Shown here: one piece after another, positions 20,545 to 30,441 of the stretch | Numbering within the stretch: the stretch's first letter is position 1 | Layout: each line of letters opens with the position of its first letter | NCBI GenBank assembly: GCA_030267965.1 | Contig: BRYA01000100.1 | Location: 22,085 to 86,084, forward strand | Length of the DNA stretch: 64,000 bases | Source of the DNA: Triparma columacea | Lineage: Eukaryota; Sar; Bolidophyceae; Parmales; Triparmaceae | Direction of reading: 5' to 3' | The notes under the pieces: generated by a model | The model's database searches: none | The model's input: the letters and a program-made list of their open reading frames with translations, nothing else | Told to the model about the DNA's origin: nothing | Program-made: the position numbers and the translations under genes

Positions 20545-22397
20545 ATGAGTAATGTCGGCGTCGGTATCAGTGATGGAGCAGCAGTTAGTCAATTAAAATC
20601 ACTTTACAGCGCCCTCTCGGAATGTGAGAAACTTCGTCGGGAGAAATTGGCTAATTTAGCTATTAAAAAGGTTATGGGAGATAATGATAGTGGAGTTGGG
20701 ATAAATAGAGGTATCGTGATTGACGGAAAGAGGAAACCAGTACCTAAAAGACCTCTTATGAGCTCAATGAAAAGGGGGAAGACTGAGGTACAAGGGAAGG
20801 GGATTAGATTCGACAAGTCTGTGGTTATGGAAGAAGGGGGAGGGGGAGAGTCACCGCCCTTCACTGTGAGCGGGGGGGGGGAGTCACCACCATTTACTGT
20901 AGAAGGGGGGGTAGAGGGGGGGGAATCACCTCCGTTCACAGTGGGAGGAGCTGATGGGGGAGAGTCGCCACCGTTCACGGCAGATGCGATGGATATAGAG
21001 GGGGGAGAGAGCCCGCCTTATACTGCTGGGATGGGGGGGGAGAGGTAAGGTCGAAGAGCTGTGGGGAGAGAGAGAAATGAAGCGTGAACCTAACACCCCC
21101 CTCTTCCCCTGCTACTCCCCCACAGCGCTGCCGCACCTCCGGCTCCTTCCGGTACGGACACAATCACCCCAACCGTCTCGACGTCGACCACAATGGCTGC
21201 GATCCCAAAGAAGAAAAAGACAGCCAAGAGGAAGCCCCCTCCTCCCCCCTTGGGCGCCCCCCTCGTCAAGCCCCCTCCACCGGTCGACAAAAACGCCCTC
21301 CTCTTCCCCTCCGATTCTGGGGACCTGATCCTGACCTACGACTGGGACAGTCTCAAGGCCGCCGAGCCCCTGACCCTCCCTCTCAATGATTACAGCCCTG
21401 ACGGCATACTGAAGGCAACGAGCAGCAACACGCTCGCCATCGAGTTCACGACGCCGGGGAACTCCAGCAGGTTCTGTTTGAGCATTGCTGGTGATAATAA
21501 GGACGAGAATAAGGTGAGGGTCGGGGGGGGGGGTAACGTGGGAGGGCCAAGCGAATACGTTCTCCACATTCTCACCGAAAACCGCGCTCACCACCACATC
21601 TGCAGATCTTCGAACATACCCTCCTACACGTAAATCCTAGGCAATTCTGGAAGGGCGGGAAAATGCTCCTCAACGACTGCCAGGGCTACAACACGTGGGG
21701 AAAAGCCGTTACCGCGGACCTCGAAATGTTCCCAGTGGTGTTTGGAGTCAAGAGGGCCATCATGGTTATCCAGGTCAGGGAGGAAGGGTTCGACCTTTTC
21801 CTCCAGGGCAGGGAAAACTTTGGGGAGGGGGGAGGGAGGGAGAGTAGGATGGTGAAGGGCTACGGTGACGGTCTGATGCACTGCTACAGATTTGAACACA
21901 GGGCAAGGCTTCCAGCAGAGGGGGACAAACTGTGGCTGCAGTTTCTGACTCATGCGGATGACAAGAAAGGGGAGAACCAGAACTGGACGGTTCACAGGAT
22001 GTGGTGGGGGAAGCAGACCCTGTTCGCGGACGTTCACCCTGACGGGAGCGTGCCAGGGGTCAACCTCCAGCAGCAGCTCCACCCGCACAAGCTGTTCATA
22101 TCTGGGCTCGACAAGGGGGACGGCAGCGCGGGGCACCTGGAGAGGCAGCAGGCCATAATGGAGAGGGACTTCCAGAAGTACGGGGACAAGCAGGAGGGCG
22201 TCGTGGTCAGCTTGAGGAACGGGGGGAGCTACGCACTGGTGACGCTGGCGGACAAGGAGATGACGGACAAGGCGCTGGTGGAAATGAGGGGGAAATACGA
22301 GAGGATGGCGAGGGCGGACAAGACGCAGAGGGAGATACTGGAGGACAGAGAGAGGAGGGAGAAGGAGGAGGCAGCATTGGCTGCCACTTCATGGTAA
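20545..22397 (+). CDS. Galectin-like domain protein with SPPFT repeats
   Basis: Three exons (20545-21044, 21126-21513, 21606-22397) join to 559 residues. I use the ATG at 20545 because upstream sequence overlaps the preceding gene. Residues about 100-165 carry five copies of a GGESPPFTV/YT motif in Gly-rich linker, and a Lys/Pro-rich stretch follows. The middle third fits a galectin fold: HVNPR, then a Trp at GYNTWGKAV, then FPVVFGVKRAIMVIQV and GFDLFLQGRENF, paralleling the HxNPR...W signature of beta-galactoside lectins. The C-terminal 150 residues are charged and helical (RADKTQREILEDRERREKEE). There is no signal peptide, so it is probably intracellular. The lectin call is by motif only and sugar binding is unproven. 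Start codon distance from the previous stop is 172 bases. Confidence 0.55.
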
Positions 22398-22430
22398 CTA
22401 TTGGAATTTTGTTTGGAAGACGCTGTTACT

Positions 22431-23636
22431 TTATTTTGGGGGCGCGCTGGGGGATGGTACGACGGAGGCGATGACGGGCTCCTCGACCACTGCGACTTGA
22501 GCGTAGTCTAGGGTGGCGGCAGGGGTACTATTTATCAGGGAAGCGCCTTTTTCAGCAGCCGAAACATTTGATCTCCTCGATATCAGTAATATGGCCCCAA
22601 CCACTACGACCCACAGAGCCCAAATAGGCGCCAACCATTTGTAGCCGACGATCCCATAATCTATATTTCCCTCCCAATGAACCCTGGCCCCACCCTGACT
22701 ATCCCCCCCGTCAGCCACAGCATAGATGTAGGGCGAATATGCTTTTGGTGTCGATGGTGGAGTCCATGAGGGGTGGGACAGGTCGTAGTCTTTATTCGAG
22801 ATTGTACACGAAACACTTCCGGTGGAGAAAGTTCTGTCGTAATCGTTGTCTATGGCGACGTAGATATCGCTGTCGGAGGAGACGGAGAGGTGGAGGGAGG
22901 AACCAGACCCTGTGGTCCCCTTGACCCAGGACTGAGGAAAGGCTTAGATATTGAGAGGTGCGGTGCTGTCTGGCATTTTGTCAATTCTCACCTTTGAGTC
23001 CCATGAACCAAACCATGCTGATGAATCGCCGTCCTCCATCCACCTGTTCAGCTTCGATTTGTTTTTGAACATGAGGAAATAGCATCCGTCCCTTGATGCA
23101 GGCTCACACGTAATCTTTGATCCCCCCCCATTCAAATGAATCTCCCAGAAGTCAAAGGAACCTGGCTCTAAAGTGGTCGTCGTTTCGAATTCTGAAAGAC
23201 GGAAGGAGGGGAGGAGGGGGCGGGGAGTACGAAAACCAAGAACCTCAGCATGGTCTGGCTGAAACGATACATCGCGGAGGAAGCAAGACGGGTCAGAGGG
23301 ATTGCAAGGGAGGGAGAACAGAAAGCGAGTTTCCGGTGGTTCCATCTCAAAGTCACCACCACTCCACGAGTTAGAGTACACTAGTGGGGGGACAGATAGG
23401 AGGAGAAAGACGAAGAAGGAGGTCGCGATGAGGCACGTCACTCGGGAGCAACAATCACATTTGCAGCTGGTGTCAGAGCTGCCGCTGTGATGGGGTCTAT
23501 GGTGGTGGTAGTGTCTGGAGTAGCTGTAGTCGTCATAGTAGGAAGACGTTGAACCATAGGAATAGGAGTTATAGGATCGAGAACCGCCCCAAGAGGAGGA
23601 GGAAGAACCATGTGATCCATGACCCCCGTGTGGCAT
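22431..23636 (-). CDS. Two-TM membrane protein of unknown function
   Basis: Exon 1 (23636-22992) and exon 2 (22931-22431) are joined over a 60-base intron (donor GTGAGA, acceptor CCTCAG) that contains an in-frame stop, giving 381 residues. The N-terminal 60 residues are rich in Ser, Tyr, His and Gly, followed by a Cys cluster (SCKCDCC) and a TM helix (TCLIATSFFVFLLLSVPP). A region of about 230 residues on the far side of the membrane contains a FDFWEIHLNGG strand pattern and is probably beta-rich. A second TM (WLAPIWALWVVVVGAILLI) precedes a short tail. The arrangement resembles membrane E3 ligases with lumenal domains, but no RING is present. I do not recognise the family. Confidence 0.6.
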
Positions 23637-24377
23637 TGTGATTTAATGAAAGTGAAGACGATAAATTATAGTGACCTAGGTAATGGTGGTTTAAAGATAC
23701 CACCAGGTGGTCAAAATACAAGCAATCGCGTTCAAATCGTCCCAAAAAGCTGTTAGGGCCAAAACAAACTAAAGGGAATCTTCAATGTCCATTTTTTCGG
23801 ATTTTAAAATACGTTTATGTTGATTGTTATTACTTTAAGTTGTTGATCGGTGATCATATTTTAATAAAACTGCTTTACAAGCTAATAAAAATAAAAAATA
23901 AAATAGTTAGATGACTTTGATTTGATGCAAACTACGAGTTATGAGCTCAAATTTTTTACAAATGTTCAAATATGTTCCAATTTATTGATCTTTATCTTTA
24001 ATTGAACAAAAAAGTGCTTTGATAAAAATATTTTTGAAGATTTACTATAACATATTAGAATTGTATTAATCTCACATATGATCAAAATTTGTTTGTTATC
24101 TATAATATATATTTATTTGCAAAAATTACTCATTAAAAAATTCAAAGACTATCAAAAAATTTGATTACCGTTGTGTCACGTCAGGAGCGTGTACATTGTG
24201 TTCCGGAGCGAATATAGCGTTTTTCCACATGTGAAACAAGCGCGAGGACAACAGGGGTGGGAGGAAAAACTGTGCACAAATGATGGCTGAGTTTCATCTA
24301 TTTTTCTAATGATTGACTTATACTTACACCCCCCCCCTACACCCCCATCCCCTGACATCCCCTGACATCCCCTCACC
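23637..24377. other. AT-rich intergenic island
   Basis: About 740 bases lie between the start of the two-TM gene and the stop of AASS. Bases 23750-24170 are strikingly AT-rich with long A and T runs, against the GC-rich surroundings. The right end holds a C-rich tract with a tandem ccctgacatc unit repeated about three times (24350-24372). No ORF or RNA gene is evident. It should contain the promoter of the leftward gene. Confidence 0.6.
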
Positions 24378-27300
24378 CTACCGCTGAACAACTTCACAAC
24401 TCTCCTCGAACACGAGCCCCTCTCCCTCGAGCAAATCTAGTGCCCTCTCGTAAATGCCCTTCTCCATTGGCGTCAACACCCCTGTATCCTTGATATCTCC
24501 ATCGAGGATCATTTCCGTCCCGATCGCAGCAGTGTATCCTACGGTCTTGCACATTGCCGTCATTCCACCCTTGCCCTCGCCAAAGACTTGGAGGCTACTC
24601 TGGTGCTTCTCTAGCCGGCCATCGCTGAACTCCCCTCGGATGTCGTGGTGCATGAGCACCATGTCGCGCTCTGCCTCACCCAGGGTCATTCTATCCTCCA
24701 GCAAACTGCAGAACGACTTGACGACGCTTTCCCTATCGCTCACCATCAGACCCTCCTTCTCCACTCCCAGCCAGTCCATAAATGCCTTCGTTTCTGCAGG
24801 CACATTCATCCCGGCGACAACGTCCCTCCACTCTCCTCCGCCCTCGCACCTGACATCGTCCAGTAATCCCATCTTCTTGATCCCATACATTTGCTCACTG
24901 AAACCGCGGAACCTGATCGTTCCCCTAAAGATGGTGTCGGCGTCAGGGATGTCGTACAACTCCCTGTAGACGAGGCTGCGATGAGCGAATGTGGTGGGTT
25001 AGAGGATGTCGTCTTTTCTCCTTCACGTCTCGTCCATCGTCCTCCTCACCTGTTCCTGTTTGCCAGGCACTCCAAGTTCATCGTCGGGAAAGAATAGAGA
25101 TCCCTGGCATTGTTAAGGAGCTCCGCCCCCTCGATGCTGACGGTCTCCCCGTCCCTTAAGTACAGTGCGTCGTTCTGACTGGCAGTGAGCACCCCCATCG
25201 GGCTCCAGCTGAACTTGTACATGAGCGGATTGTTGGCGGCCTCCGGAGCCGGAAGTCCCCCGCAGACGCTCTCAAAGTGAGAAATCTTCCCTCCCCTGGC
25301 CTTGATGTCATCCATAATCTTCATGGCGGACATGTGATCCATTCCGGGATCAAGGCCAACCTCGTTCAAAATCTTTAAGCCCTTCTCCCTTAGCCTTCCG
25401 TCCAACTCCTGTATTCCGTCGCTGACATAGCTGGCCGTGCACATGTTTACACCACTCTCGATTGCCATCTCCCCTACCATGGGGTGGAAGGGCGCGGGTA
25501 GCAGGGAGACAACGACGTCGCTCTGTTACGACCGACGCGAATCGAGAAAAGAGTTAGGGACGAGGATAGGATAATGACGCGTAAAAATTTAGTTGGCACT
25601 GTCCTCACCTGTTCGACGAGACCCTTAAGCTTCTCTTTATCTCCGGCCACATCAAAAACCACCCCCTCGGCGTGTTTGGCATACCCCGTGACATCCCTGA
25701 CCTCCTCCCCGACATTTCCGCAAACAACAACCTTCCTGTCATCCCTCCTGCCAATGTACTCAGCGAACGAGATGGCGACCTTCCCAGACCCAAGAAGGAG
25801 GACCTGCAAAGAGCGAAGTGAGCCGCGGAAACGCTTGGGTTAGTGGGAGGTATTACATCGTGGGATACAAGTGGTCGCATCGCTCTTCCTGCAACCCCCC
25901 ATCCCTGCCTCTCCTGCCTTCGTACCTGCTTCTGTTTCAAGTCCGTCACCTTGGCCGTGCTCCCCCCCGCCCCATTCCCCCCTCCCCCATACACTTTGAT
26001 CTTTGCCTCTGCGTTCGGGAGGAGCTCGACAAGGTCCTCGACCTTCTTGGCGACGGCCCTAAGGTCGCCATAGGAAAGCAAGCTATTGCTGACCTTGAGC
26101 ACGGCCTGGGTGGTCTTCTTCGTGTCCCCCAAGACCCCCCCGACGTTGCACTCAACAATCTCCATCTTGCACTCGTTGGACTCGATGAGATCGAGCACGT
26201 GGTTGATCAAACCGCTGTCGAAAAGATGCCCATCAAGCTCCAGCATGAGGTGGTCCTCCTGCGAATCGATCTTGTCCTGGGCCTTGAAGTAGTCCCTCTT
26301 CAGTTGATCGATGTACCTGAAGTTCTCTGCGAGCTGCCCGCCAGCCGTGATGCAGGCGTTCTTCAGTTCCTCCCCGACCTCCTCCCCCCTGCCCTCCCCA
26401 ACAATCTCGTGAAGGAGCGGCATGAGAGCATCTCCGAAGTGCTTACTGCTCTCCCTCGGAAGCTCACTCGGAAGGATGTCAACGCCCATAACGCTGATGC
26501 CCTCAGACATGGGAATGTCGCTGACTGTATCGGAGAGGGGATCGTAGTGGAAGTAAGGCATCTCGACCGTTGTACTCTTCTCCAGGAACTCCACACTGCC
26601 TCCAATATCACATGAGATGTCAGCGAGGCAGAGGAAGCTGTTGTTGTCTTCCGAGTAGAGGTCTTTCACCTGTGACTTTGTCAACAACCTGGGGTACCGC
26701 TGGTCCCAGTACATTCCGTTCACGAGAACATTGACGTGCGGAGCCATAACCTCGTGGAAAATAGCCTCATACAGCGCGGGGTTCGCCCTGTAATGCTCGA
26801 CGTCGTGCGTCTTCCTGGCCAGGTGCTGCGACGAGAGGGTTGCGTAAGTGGGTTAGAATTGGTGCACCGGGCTACTTTGTCCTTCACCGATTCTCACCTC
26901 CTCCATCGTCTCGCTCTTGAGCTTGACCATGTCTCCCTGCTCCACCAGGATGCCATAAACGCACTCGTGGGGTCCCTTGCTCTTCTTCAGTTCGTCGAGC
27001 TCTTCGCGACGGACCCACTTGTGGGGAAGAAGCTCGAAGATCTCACGAGCACCCTCGGCGACGTTGCCCTTGCCGGTGAAGGCGAAGACGAGGGGCTCGA
27101 GGCTGCTGGGGAGTCCCCCATTAGCAATATCTCGGCCCATGGAAGATATGCCGAACTTGGCAGCGACCAGGTCCCTATACATGTAACTAGAGGGGCTGTT
27201 GAGGAACGGGGTGGAGTAGCCGCTCTGGAGGAGCTGCTGACCCACGCCGATGAACGTGTTGATCATACCGGCAATTCCCGCAAACTTCCCGAAAGCCACC

Positions 27301-28008
27301 AGCCTCTTCCCATCCGGCCGTTTGATACACTCATAGTCAAAGAGGCGGATGTTGGAGGAGAGCAGTGACTGGAGAAGACTCATGTTTTCAGGCTGGCCCT
27401 TGATTGTGTGAGAGAAGAACATGTAAGACTTGTTGGGTAGGAGCTTGTCCTCCTGTGGTGGTGTGAGGGGGAGAAGCGAATAATTGCAAAAAGGGTTAGG
27501 GGCTACAACTCAAACATTTTCCGCCACTCATTGCCTCTGTCACCCCTCCCTCCCTCACCTCAACCTGCTTCACTCCCAGGATGAGGCAAGCCTCAGAAAG
27601 GTCGTCCTGGACCGTCGCACCAGCCGCCTCATACTCCTTGTTGGTGAAAATTCGCTTGTTACTGGGCTGGATTTGCACCGTATATCCGTGATCTCTAACA
27701 AGGGTTCTGACCTGCTCAGGCGTCAGGGGCACTCTCCTCTCCCACTTTGTATAGCTCTCTCTAACGATTCCTATCACTCCGTTACCCTCATAAGAAGACG
27801 AGGTCGTAGAGAAGAACCTAAAAGAATTGAGGGGTTTCCTTGTTGTGGAATAAAAAGGATTCCGAGCAGCCGGAACCATTGTCGTCAAGTCATCAAACTG
27901 TTCCAATCCAACGTCAGACGCCCCTAAAAAAGACAAAGAAGCTCTCTCACGGGCAGCAAGAGAGACCCGAGAGGCCCGAAACGCTGAACGCACACCTCTT
28001 GCAAGCAT
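24378..28008 (-). CDS. AASS: Alpha-aminoadipic semialdehyde synthase (LKR-SDH fusion)
   Basis: Six exons (28008-27559, 27452-26898, 26825-25926, 25803-25609, 25522-25050, 24975-24378) join to 1056 residues. The start is the ATG at 28008, since the longer frame upstream begins with GTG. The enzyme condenses lysine with 2-oxoglutarate to saccharopine and then splits it to glutamate and aminoadipic semialdehyde, in mitochondria. A basic, Ser/Arg-rich leader (LARGVRSAFRASRVSLAARE) fits a mitochondrial presequence. The lysine-ketoglutarate reductase half includes GIVRESYTKWERRVPLTP, NKSYMFFSHTIKGQPEN and DIGGSVEFL. The saccharopine dehydrogenase half starts near residue 636 with the Rossmann motif VLLLGSGKVA and includes PAPFHP, GLDPGMDHMSAM and RELYDIPDADTIFRGTIRF. 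All introns are 72-122 bases and carry CTAAC. The family call is firm. Confidence 0.92.
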
Positions 28009-28153
28009 GACTAAGCAAAATGGCACAGCCCCAAATTATCTCGAAAATAAGAAATGTTGAAGGAGAACACCAGAGCAAATTGAAAAATCCACACTGTTCC
28101 GAAACCACTACGGCTATGATCGCACCGACGGTAGCCCGGACGGTTTTTAAACT

Positions 28154-29194
28154 TCACGTTTGATCAACTTCTTCTCTCCTATTCTTCTCCTTCAACTCGA
28201 TATATCTTGAGAAATACTCCGTCGCTCGATTACTACTGTGCCACAGTATATTTCCAAACACATCACGCTCTCGGCATCTTTCGAGATCTTCGTATGTGCC
28301 TTGAATTGCCTCCACAATGGCATCCAAATTCCTAGTTTTGTCGAACTCCCTAACAAGGATCTTCCTGGCCGAAGCTCTAGAACTCTCATACCTATCTCGA
28401 TCATTATACAACGCTACTGCAGCGTCAGCGAACTCTTCAGCGCAGTCTATATTCGAAGTTACTGCTCCCCCCCATCCCTCATTTTCCTTCCCTATGCCCT
28501 CAGAGCCTATCTTCGTCGTGACCACGGGACATCCAAACCTGAAAGCATCAATAATCTTCCCCTTGACCCCCGCTCCAAACCGCAGGGGAGCCAAAAGTAC
28601 TCTACTCTTCAAAAATGGTTCCTCGAGGGATGGCACGAAGCCATGTACATGTACGTTATCTGATGGCGAGTGAAGGCTTGAGATTTTTCGTGTTGGATAA
28701 GCACCGTAAATGTTCAAAACCGCATCCGGTATCTTTTTGCTGATTCTAGGCCAGATATCCTCTACTAACCATACGGCGCTGTCAACATTTGGAGGGTGCT
28801 TGAACCCTCCAATTGATATGAAGTCTTTCCGCTGGTTGAAACTGTGGTTATTGTCGTACCCTTTGTCTATTGGAGAAGTGAAGAAGGACCCCATCTGAAG
28901 CTTCTCCCCGGGGATCTTGTACTCCATCTCTAACAAGGCTTTCTCTACGCTCGAGCACACGATGCTCAGGTCGGATCGATTTATCGACGCCAACTCGCGC
29001 ACAAGAGAAGTTGACGTTGAAGGCGAAGGAATAGAAGGAAAAGGGTTTGTTTCCCGGTGTCGACGGAGGGAGTGCATATCCTGCATGTCTAGGACGCGCA
29101 TAGCAGAGGGTTTGATTTCCCTCACCCTGCTAGCATAAGCCTCCTCTGCCAAGAACCTATCAAATACAACCAAATCTGGATCTAATTCACCCAT
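28154..29194 (-). CDS. Glycosyltransferase family 4-like protein, probably 5' truncated
   Basis: A single exon of 346 residues starts at the ATG at 29194. The C-terminal nucleotide-sugar half of a GT-B enzyme is clear: FISIGGFKHPPNVDSAVWL, VLNIYGAYP, VHVHGFVPSLEEPFLKSRV and LAPLRFGAGVKGKIIDAF, followed by GCPVVTTKIGSEGI, the usual acidic/phosphate-binding region. The N-terminal Rossmann half is mostly absent: the protein begins in the middle of it (PDLVVFDRFLAEE). In-frame sequence just upstream has a stop and then runs into an unrelated gene fragment on the other strand. It is either a pseudogene, a gene whose first exon lies elsewhere, or a genuinely short enzyme. Sugar donor and acceptor cannot be told. 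Confidence 0.65.
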   Translation of the reverse strand: MGELDPDLVVFDRFLAEEAYASRVREIKPSAMRVLDMQDMHSLRRHRETNPFPSIPSPSTSTSLVRELASINRSDLSIVCSSVEKALLEMEYKIPGEKLQMGSFFTSPIDKGYDNNHSFNQRKDFISIGGFKHPPNVDSAVWLVEDIWPRISKKIPDAVLNIYGAYPTRKISSLHSPSDNVHVHGFVPSLEEPFLKSRVLLAPLRFGAGVKGKIIDAFRFGCPVVTTKIGSEGIGKENEGWGGAVTSNIDCAEEFADAAVALYNDRDRYESSRASARKILVREFDKTRNLDAIVEAIQGTYEDLERCRERDVFGNILWHSSNRATEYFSRYIELKEKNRREEVDQT

Positions 29195-29204
29195 CGTCTT
29201 AACA

Positions 29205-29441
29205 TTGGCGCAACTTCAGACTTACTGGCGCCTCCTCGGGATCGACCTTCAAGAGAGGGAAAAGGTTAGGAACGAACCCGAAGGTTGTGTAGAGGAGAAG
29301 TGCAATGCCCTGCTTAGGGACGCTACCAAGAGAAAGCGCGAGACCAGGCAAGAGATCGACAGGCTCAACGAAATGAACGAGTCAATGCAGCGAGCCCTCG
29401 GTCGAGTCAGCAACAATACGAGCAGCACTTCGTCGTCTTGA
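29205..29441 (+). pseudogene. Fragment resembling MAP65/Ase1/PRC1 N-terminus
   Basis: An open frame without a usable ATG encodes 78 residues. TYWRLLGIDLQEREKVRNE and the following charged helix (DATKRKRETRQEIDRLNEM) resemble the N-terminal coiled coil of MAP65/Ase1 microtubule bundlers. It ends after a Ser/Thr run and nothing further of the family follows. Its left edge abuts the truncated glycosyltransferase start. I read it as a broken gene piece. Confidence 0.35.
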
Positions 29442-29643
29442 TTCCAGGCACACGTTGGCATATCAACGAGTACAGAGAACCGTCTCTCTCTTTTGAAACA
29501 ACGGGAGTTGGCTCACTACTCACCGAGGACTGTCCTCTCTTCACCAACCCGCTCATTTACGTGACTATGATACAGACCTTCGTAGGGAACCTCCTCATCT
29601 TCTTCTTCCACATGGTCGTCATCCAACACACCGTGTGCGCAAA

Positions 29644-30174
29644 ATGTCCAGGCCTCCTAGTGACGGAAAGGCCCGGAATCTGGGGCTGGCTCCCCTTCCT
29701 CCCCTCGTTGCTGCTCGTCACGGCCCACTCAAAAGGGACCCAAATCTATCAATTGGTGAACGCGCCTTCAAAGAATGCTCCTCCCTCACGGCCATCACCA
29801 TCCAGGACTCGGTGACCACGCTTAGATATCACGCCTTCCACGGATGCACCGCCCTGACGAGACTCAGTTTATCTCCTGCCGTCTCCATCGATGAATTCTG
29901 CTTCTCAAACTGCACTGCCCTAATCTCTGCCGCTACCGATCAAAATATGCCGACTGTCTCGGCCCTTCTCCATTCTAGGTGGCACCGCATACGTGAACGC
30001 GTCAACGCTCTGCTGTGCCTCAAGGGAACCTGGGATCACGTGGAGAATCCACCGAGGAGATCAGCTAGGAAGCGGAAGACAATTGACGGAGTTGAAGCCC
30101 CCGCGCTAAGGGAAACTGAGGCACGTCAGAAGATCCCGAAAGTTTTGTGGAGAGAGATTCTGGAGTTTCTGTAA
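29644..30174 (+). CDS. Short BspA-type LRR protein, likely truncated paralog
   Basis: From the ATG at 29644 the frame gives 176 residues. Only about two BspA-type leucine-rich repeats remain (ERAFKECSSLTAITIQDSV, HAFHGCTALTRLSLSP). They are followed by a C-terminal module shared with the gene at 60629-61576: CFSNCTALISA, DQNMPTV, LLHSRWHRI, a basic PRRS stretch, and an ending WREILEFL. The full-length paralog has about seven repeats, so this copy has lost its N-terminal half. The frame before 29740 does not look like LRR sequence. It may be a pseudogene or a short functional relative. Confidence 0.55.
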   Translation: MSRPPSDGKARNLGLAPLPPLVAARHGPLKRDPNLSIGERAFKECSSLTAITIQDSVTTLRYHAFHGCTALTRLSLSPAVSIDEFCFSNCTALISAATDQNMPTVSALLHSRWHRIRERVNALLCLKGTWDHVENPPRRSARKRKTIDGVEAPALRETEARQKIPKVLWREILEFL

Positions 30175-30441
30175 CTCTAAAATCAATGTTGAACAATGTA
30201 GGCAAGAAACGTGTATTGGTCTTTAGCTCTTTTCAGAGGCGACATGCTCATGCTGCTCCCTGAGCTATTTTTTAGTAGGTACGCTCTTACAAGTAGAGGG
30301 AAAATGAAGAAAATGAGGAAAAAGAGAAAGGCTTTGGAGACTTTGAGATGATTTGGGCATTATTTGCCAAGAACTGTATTATAGCACATAATAATACTTT
30401 TTACAACAACAAAACGCTTCACAAAACCAACAACAATACTA

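Noticed and set aside
23200..23260. A possible extra intron in the two-TM protein
   Set aside because: The candidate donor does not match the GTGAG/GTAAG pattern used elsewhere and the frame is open across it.
23718..23760. GTTCAAATC resembling a tRNA T-loop
   Set aside because: No matching T-stem, anticodon arm or acceptor stem around it.
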